A stretch of 7,508 bases of DNA from Acidimicrobiaceae bacterium (GTDB lineage: Bacteria; Actinomycetota; Acidimicrobiia; Acidimicrobiales; RAAP-2), in assembly GCA_003135595.1 (NCBI GenBank), contig PLCI01000113.1, positions 4,030 through 11,537 of the forward strand. The letters run 5' to 3'. The position numbers and the translations under genes were made by a program. Positions 4,200 to 7,508 of the stretch are shown here, in pieces; position 1 is the stretch's first letter; each line of letters begins with the position of its first letter. The notes under the pieces are model-generated. The model was not told where the DNA came from. It worked only from the letters and a program-made list of their open reading frames with translations, and did no database searches.

Positions 4200-5866
4200 A
4201 ACTTCGCAGTTCCGACGTCACCCAGGGAGCCGCACGAGCCCCCGCCCGAGCCATGCTGCGTGCCGTGGGGATGGGTGACGACGACTGGGACAAGCCCCAG
4301 ATCGGCGTCGCGTCGTCCTGGAACGAGGTCACCCCGTGCAACCTGCCCCTTGACCGCCTCGCAAAGCGGGCGAAGCAAGGTGTTCGCGACGCCGGAGGGT
4401 TCCCGTTCGAGTTCGTCACCATCGCCGTGTCCGATGGGATTGCCATGGGACACGAGGGCATGCACGCTTCGCTCGTCAGTCGCGAGGTCATCGCTGACTC
4501 CATCGAGACGGTGATGCACGCAGAGCGCTTTGACGCGCTCGTGACGTTCGCGGGGTGCGACAAGTCGCTGCCGGGAATGCTGATGGCGGCTGCGCGTCTC
4601 AACGTGCCCAGCGTGTTTACCTACGGCGGCACCATCCTGCCGGGCAGGCTGGGAGAACAGACCCTTGACATCGTCAGCGTGTTCGAGGCGGTCGGGGCCA
4701 ACGCGGTGGGCACGCTGAGCGACGAGGAGCTTGACCTCATTGAGCGAGGCGCCTGCCCCGGCGAGGGCAGCTGTGCGGGCATGTTCACCGCGAACACGAT
4801 GGCGTCCGTCGCAGAGGCCCTCGGAATGTCGCTTCCCGGCTCCGCGTCACCCCCTGCGATCGACCACCGGCGCGGCGAGTTCGCCTACGAAGCAGGTCGT
4901 CAGGTCGTCGAGCTCGTGCGGCGTGGCATCGTGCCTCGCGACATCATGACCAAGGCGGCCTTCGAGAACGCGATCGCGGTCGTCATGGCTCTCGGAGGTT
5001 CGACAAACGCGGTGCTCCACCTCCTCGCGATCGCCTTCGAGGCGGAGGTCGAACTTGAGCTCGACGACTTCAACCGGATCGCGGCCAGAGTGCCGCATCT
5101 GGCCGACATGAAGCCGCACGGTCGGTTCCACATGACCGACCTCGATCGGATCGGGGGCGTGCCGGTCGTGCTGCGCGAGCTGCTCGATGCCGGCCACCTG
5201 CACGGAGACTGCGTCACGGTCACCGGCAGGACGATGGCCGAGAATCTCGGCGATCTGGACCCGCCGCCTCCTGACGGCCAGGTGGTGCGTGAGCTCGACC
5301 GACCGATCCACGCGCGCGGCGGCATCGCGATCCTCACCGGCTCGCTCGCGCCGCGAGGCGCGGTCGTCAAGGTCGCGGGCCTCGACACAATGGCATTCGA
5401 GGGACTGGCACGGGTCTTCGACGGGGAAGCCGCAGCGATGGAGGCCATCCTCGCCGGCTCGATCGAATCAGGCACGGTCGTGGTCATCCGCAATGAGGGC
5501 CCAAAGGGCGGCCCGGGCATGCGCGAGATGCTGGCGGTGACGGGCGCGCTCGAAGGTGCAGGTCGCGGAGGGGACTGCGCGCTCGTGACCGACGGTCGGT
5601 TCTCGGGCGGGACGCACGGCTTCTGCATCGGGCACGTCGCCCCCGAGGCTGTTGACGGCGGGCCGATCGCACTTGTCGCGAACGGCGACCGAGTCGTGAT
5701 CGACGTCGAAAGCCACCGCATTGACCTGGACGTCGATGCGATCGAGCTCGAACGGCGGCGAGGCGTGCCTCGGCCGTTCGTCGCGAAGTACACCTCGGGC
5801 GTGCTCGCCAAGTACGCGAGCCTCGTCCTCGGCGCTGAGACCGGGGCCGTGACGTCCCCGAGATGA
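4196..5866 (+). CDS. ilvD: Dihydroxy-acid dehydratase IlvD
   Basis: A complete 556-residue member of the IlvD/Edd family, which dehydrates 2,3-dihydroxy-isovalerate and 2,3-dihydroxy-3-methylvalerate to the 2-keto acid precursors of valine/leucine and isoleucine. The N-terminus has the standard block RSSDVTQGAARAPARAMLRA and IGVASSWNEVTPCN. Iron-sulfur ligand candidates are C48 (TPCN), C121 (AGCDKSLPGM) and C193 (GEGSCAGMFTANTM), the pattern of the [2Fe-2S]/[4Fe-4S] dehydratases. D80 (VSDGI) and D122 next to K123 should bind Mg, K123 being the usual carbamylated lysine, and S470 in TDGRFSGGTHGF is the expected catalytic serine. Length is normal and no disruption is visible. The ATG at 4196 matches the family start. 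It has no Shine-Dalgarno but overlaps the stop of a nine-codon ORF. It lies 31 nt after the 66-aa gene and 185 bp before ilvB, from which it is separated by a new promoter and attenuator. Confidence 0.95.
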   Translation: MKLRSSDVTQGAARAPARAMLRAVGMGDDDWDKPQIGVASSWNEVTPCNLPLDRLAKRAKQGVRDAGGFPFEFVTIAVSDGIAMGHEGMHASLVSREVIADSIETVMHAERFDALVTFAGCDKSLPGMLMAAARLNVPSVFTYGGTILPGRLGEQTLDIVSVFEAVGANAVGTLSDEELDLIERGACPGEGSCAGMFTANTMASVAEALGMSLPGSASPPAIDHRRGEFAYEAGRQVVELVRRGIVPRDIMTKAAFENAIAVVMALGGSTNAVLHLLAIAFEAEVELELDDFNRIAARVPHLADMKPHGRFHMTDLDRIGGVPVVLRELLDAGHLHGDCVTVTGRTMAENLGDLDPPPPDGQVVRELDRPIHARGGIAILTGSLAPRGAVVKVAGLDTMAFEGLARVFDGEAAAMEAILAGSIESGTVVVIRNEGPKGGPGMREMLAVTGALEGAGRGGDCALVTDGRFSGGTHGFCIGHVAPEAVDGGPIALVANGDRVVIDVESHRIDLDVDAIELERRRGVPRPFVAKYTSGVLAKYASLVLGAETGAVTSPR

Positions 5867-5871
5867 CGTCC
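5850..5871. repeat. TGACGTCC direct repeat next to the ilvB promoter
   Basis: TGACGTCC occurs at 5850-5857 and 5864-5871, 14 bp apart, spanning the end of ilvD. Each copy contains the palindrome GACGTC. The second copy ends 5 bp before the -35 of the ilvB leader promoter, where an activator or repressor could act. The first copy lies within ilvD codons, so chance is possible. Confidence 0.3.
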
Positions 5872-5876
5872 ATGAC

Positions 5877-5905
5877 TTGATCGGCCTGGTGCGCCATGCC
5901 AGACT
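5877..5905 (+). promoter_or_regulatory. Promoter of the ilvB leader
   Basis: TTGATC (5877-5882) and CAGACT (5900-5905) are separated by exactly 17 bp. The -35 matches TTGACA at its first four positions; the -10 keeps A2, A4 and T6 of TATAAT. The -10 ends 6 nt before the leader-peptide GTG at 5912, so the transcript should start at or beside that codon. It begins only 11 bp after the ilvD stop, making ilvB independently transcribed. Confidence 0.6.
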
Positions 5906-5911
5906 GACCTC

Positions 5912-5956
5912 GTGAGCACGACCCGCGCCCTGCTAGCCGAGGTAATTATCGCGTAG
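5912..5956 (+). CDS. ilvB attenuator leader peptide
   Basis: The 14-codon ORF GTG to TAG reads MSTTRALLAEVIIA. Five of 14 residues are branched-chain: adjacent Leu-Leu (5930-5935) and a Val-Ile-Ile run (5942-5950). Such clusters are the hallmark of leader peptides of ilv operons, where ribosome stalling on uncharged Leu, Val or Ile tRNA decides whether transcription continues. The second Leu uses CTA, Val uses GTA and the first Ile uses ATT, all rare in the adjacent ilvB, which relies on CTC/CTG, GTC/GTG and ATC. An intrinsic terminator follows 28 nt after the stop codon and ilvB follows that. No Shine-Dalgarno precedes the GTG, and the promoter spacing implies a leaderless start. Leader-peptide attenuation of ilvB is established in actinobacteria; the assignment here rests on the visible elements. 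Confidence 0.85.
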   Translation: MSTTRALLAEVIIA

Positions 5957-5989
5957 CGCCACGTCTCAATCTCGTGCGCGTTACACCTC
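5939..5989 (+). promoter_or_regulatory. Alternative RNA pairing region of the ilvB attenuator
   Basis: The leader codons can pair with RNA just before the terminator: GTAA (5942-5945) with TTAC (5981-5984), CGCG (5950-5953) with CGCG (5977-5980), and inside that CACG (5960-5963) with CGTG (5973-5976). The helix can extend by GAG (5939-5941) with CTC (5987-5989), which takes bases from the terminator 5' arm. Ribosome position over the Leu and Val-Ile-Ile codons would therefore change the fold. Which conformer is the antiterminator is not resolved by eye. Confidence 0.45.
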
Positions 5990-6008
5990 CCAATTCGGGA
6001 GGTTTTTT
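5985..6008 (+). terminator. Intrinsic terminator (attenuator) upstream of ilvB
   Basis: ACCTCCC (5985-5991) and GGGAGGT (5997-6003) form a perfect 7-bp GC-rich stem around the 5-nt loop AATTC. The run of six T at 6003-6008 begins with the last stem base. This is a textbook rho-independent terminator, and it stands between the leader ORF and ilvB, so it is best read as an attenuator and not as the end of ilvD. Confidence 0.9.
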
Positions 6009-6051
6009 CATTTCTAGGGACGATTTCGCAAGTTCGCCATTTTGGAGCGAC

Positions 6052-7508
6052 ATGAGACTCACCGGAGCACAGGCCCTCATCAAGAGCCTCGAGGTCGTGG
6101 GCACCGAGGTCATCTTCGGGCTCCCGGGCGGGGCGATCCTGCCCGTCTTCGACCCCATCATCGACTCGAAGATCCGGCACATCCTCGTTCGACACGAGCA
6201 GGGTGCCGGCCACATGGCCGAGGGCTACGCGATCGCGACCGGGCGCCCGGGCGTCGCGCTCGTCACCTCAGGCCCCGGCGCCACGAACATCGTCACGCCG
6301 CTCGCCAACGCCTACATGGACTCGACGCCGCTCGTGGTGGTCTCGGGCCAGGTCCCGACGGGCGCGATCGGGACCGACGCGTTCCAGGAGTGCGACATCA
6401 CGGGGGTCACCGCCGGGATAACCAAGCACAACTGGCTGGTGACCGATCCCGAGGACATCCCTCGCACCGTTGCCGCGGCGTTCCACGTCGCGACCACGGG
6501 CCGACCCGGGCCTGTGCTGATCGACCTGCCCAAGGACGTCTCGCAGTCCACGATGGACTGGTACTGGCCCGACTCGGGCGACTACGACCTTCCCGGGTAC
6601 CGTCCAGCCAGCCGCCCCAACCCCGCGGCAGTCCAGCGTGCCGCGACCCTGCTCGCCGGCGCGCGACGCCCCGTCCTGTACGTGGGCGGGGGCGTGCTCA
6701 ACTCTGGCGCGTCCGCGCTGCTGTACGCCTTGGCAGAGCGCACCGGCGCGCCGGTCGTCACGACGCTGATGGCGCGCGGATCGTTCCCGGACTCGCACCC
6801 TCAGCACCTCGGCATGCCCGGCATGCACGGGACCTACGCCGCAGTCACGGCGATCCAGCGCTCGGACCTCCTCGTCGCGCTCGGTGCGCGCTTCGATGAC
6901 CGGGTCACGGGACGCGTCGACGGCTTCGCACCGGACGCCAAGGTCATCCACGTCGACATCGATCCTGCCGAGCACGCCAAGGTCCGAGTGCCAGACGTCT
7001 CGATCGTCGCGGACTGCGGCGAGGCGATCGCGGCGTTGCTCGCGGCCCTCCAGACGCGAGAGACGGCCGACCTCGAGCTGTGGTGGCGCCAGCTTCGCGA
7101 TTGGCAGCGTCGCTATCCCCTCGCCTATGACGCCCCCCAAGTGGACGGCCCGCTGCGTCCCCAGTCAGTTGTTGAGGCGCTGCGCGACCACAGTCCCGAG
7201 GGCACGATCGTCGCGTCAGGCGTCGGGCAGCACCAGATGTGGGCGAGCCAGTACTGGCGATTCGAGGAGCCGAGGAGCTGGGTCAACTCAGGCGGGCTCG
7301 GCACCATGGGCTTCGCGGTGCCCGCCGCCATGGGCGCCAAGGTCGGCCGGCCGGACCGGACGGTATGGGCCATCGACGGGGACGGCTGCTTCCAGATGAC
7401 GGCCCAGGAGCTCGTGACCGCCGCCGTGGACCGCATCCCCGTCAAGGTGGCGATCCTCAACAACTCGTACCTGGGCATGGTCCGCCAGTGGCAGGAGATG
7501 TTCTACGA
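6052..7508 (+). CDS. ilvB: Acetolactate synthase (acetohydroxyacid synthase) large subunit, 3' truncated by window edge
   Basis: The frame from ATG 6052 runs open to the window end, giving 485 residues of a family usually about 570-620 long, so roughly the last 100 or more are missing. The enzyme condenses two pyruvates to acetolactate, or pyruvate with 2-ketobutyrate, using thiamine diphosphate, Mg and FAD, the first common BCAA step. E49 in RHEQGAGHMAEGYA is the catalytic glutamate. VSGQVPTGAIGTDAFQE (97-113), GARFDDRVTG (278-287) and RQWQEMFY (478-485) are diagnostic AHAS blocks. The diphosphate/Mg motif begins GDG (443-445) and ends NN (470-471). Residues known to shape inhibitor binding in plant enzymes (P102, D282, W480 here) are the sensitive-type residues. 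GGAG at 6044-6047 is a Shine-Dalgarno, 4 nt from the ATG. It lies behind the attenuator; the small subunit ilvN is expected just beyond the window. Confidence 0.96.
   Translation, partial: MRLTGAQALIKSLEVVGTEVIFGLPGGAILPVFDPIIDSKIRHILVRHEQGAGHMAEGYAIATGRPGVALVTSGPGATNIVTPLANAYMDSTPLVVVSGQVPTGAIGTDAFQECDITGVTAGITKHNWLVTDPEDIPRTVAAAFHVATTGRPGPVLIDLPKDVSQSTMDWYWPDSGDYDLPGYRPASRPNPAAVQRAATLLAGARRPVLYVGGGVLNSGASALLYALAERTGAPVVTTLMARGSFPDSHPQHLGMPGMHGTYAAVTAIQRSDLLVALGARFDDRVTGRVDGFAPDAKVIHVDIDPAEHAKVRVPDVSIVADCGEAIAALLAALQTRETADLELWWRQLRDWQRRYPLAYDAPQVDGPLRPQSVVEALRDHSPEGTIVASGVGQHQMWASQYWRFEEPRSWVNSGGLGTMGFAVPAAMGAKVGRPDRTVWAIDGDGCFQMTAQELVTAAVDRIPVKVAILNNSYLGMVRQWQEMFY

Noticed and set aside
5867..6051. 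T-box riboswitch controlling ilvB
   Set aside because: The leader is far too short for a T-box and lacks its conserved sequence; the short BCAA-rich ORF and terminator explain the region better.
4900..6213. 437-codon minus-strand ORF opposite ilvD and the start of ilvB
   Set aside because: Low-complexity Ser/Arg/Pro-rich product crossing two recognised genes, a terminator and a promoter on the other strand; an antisense artefact.
6042..6899. 285-codon + strand ORF overlapping ilvB
   Set aside because: Its product is Arg/His/Gly-rich with no motifs, while the frame from 6052 gives full acetolactate synthase blocks.

Overview
This is a GC-rich window with strong G/C preference at third codon positions, several starts lacking a Shine-Dalgarno and sitting just after a -10 hexamer, and an actinobacterial-style branched-chain amino acid (BCAA) attenuator. 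These features suggest an actinobacterium. The class is not resolvable from the sequence alone.

Left part (1-2423) looks accessory. It holds the tail of an unrecognised gene (2-205), a doubtful Cys-rich small ORF (231-464) whose stop overlaps the GTG start of a 70-residue zinc-ribbon protein (461-673), a gene-free stretch with a nested inverted repeat (674-973), and a secreted protein with seven regular Cys-x(4,5)-Cys repeats resembling a beta-propeller (974-2026). It ends in a gene-poor spacer (2027-2423) containing an orphan minus-strand tRNA 3' half.

Right part (2424-7508) is core metabolism, all on the + strand: an AlaC-type alanine aminotransferase (2424-3626), a spacer that can fold as a three-way junction (3848-3900), a 66-residue conserved-looking small protein (3964-4164), dihydroxy-acid dehydratase IlvD (4196-5866), and acetolactate synthase large subunit IlvB (6052 to the window edge, C-terminus missing).

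IlvB makes acetolactate or acetohydroxybutyrate from pyruvate (plus 2-ketobutyrate). IlvD acts two steps later, giving the 2-keto acids of valine and isoleucine. AlaC interconverts pyruvate and alanine, so it draws on the same pyruvate pool. Between ilvD and ilvB lies a full attenuation cassette: a promoter (TTGATC, 17 bp, CAGACT), a 14-codon leader ORF encoding MSTTRALLAEVIIA, alternative RNA pairings and an intrinsic terminator. ilvB is therefore probably transcribed separately from ilvD and controlled by charging of Leu, Val and Ile tRNAs.

The best candidates for something not already described are the three-way junction upstream of the small gene and ilvD, the leaderless design of the leader peptide and neighbouring genes, and the Cys-paired repeat protein. 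No defence system, CRISPR array or insertion sequence is visible.
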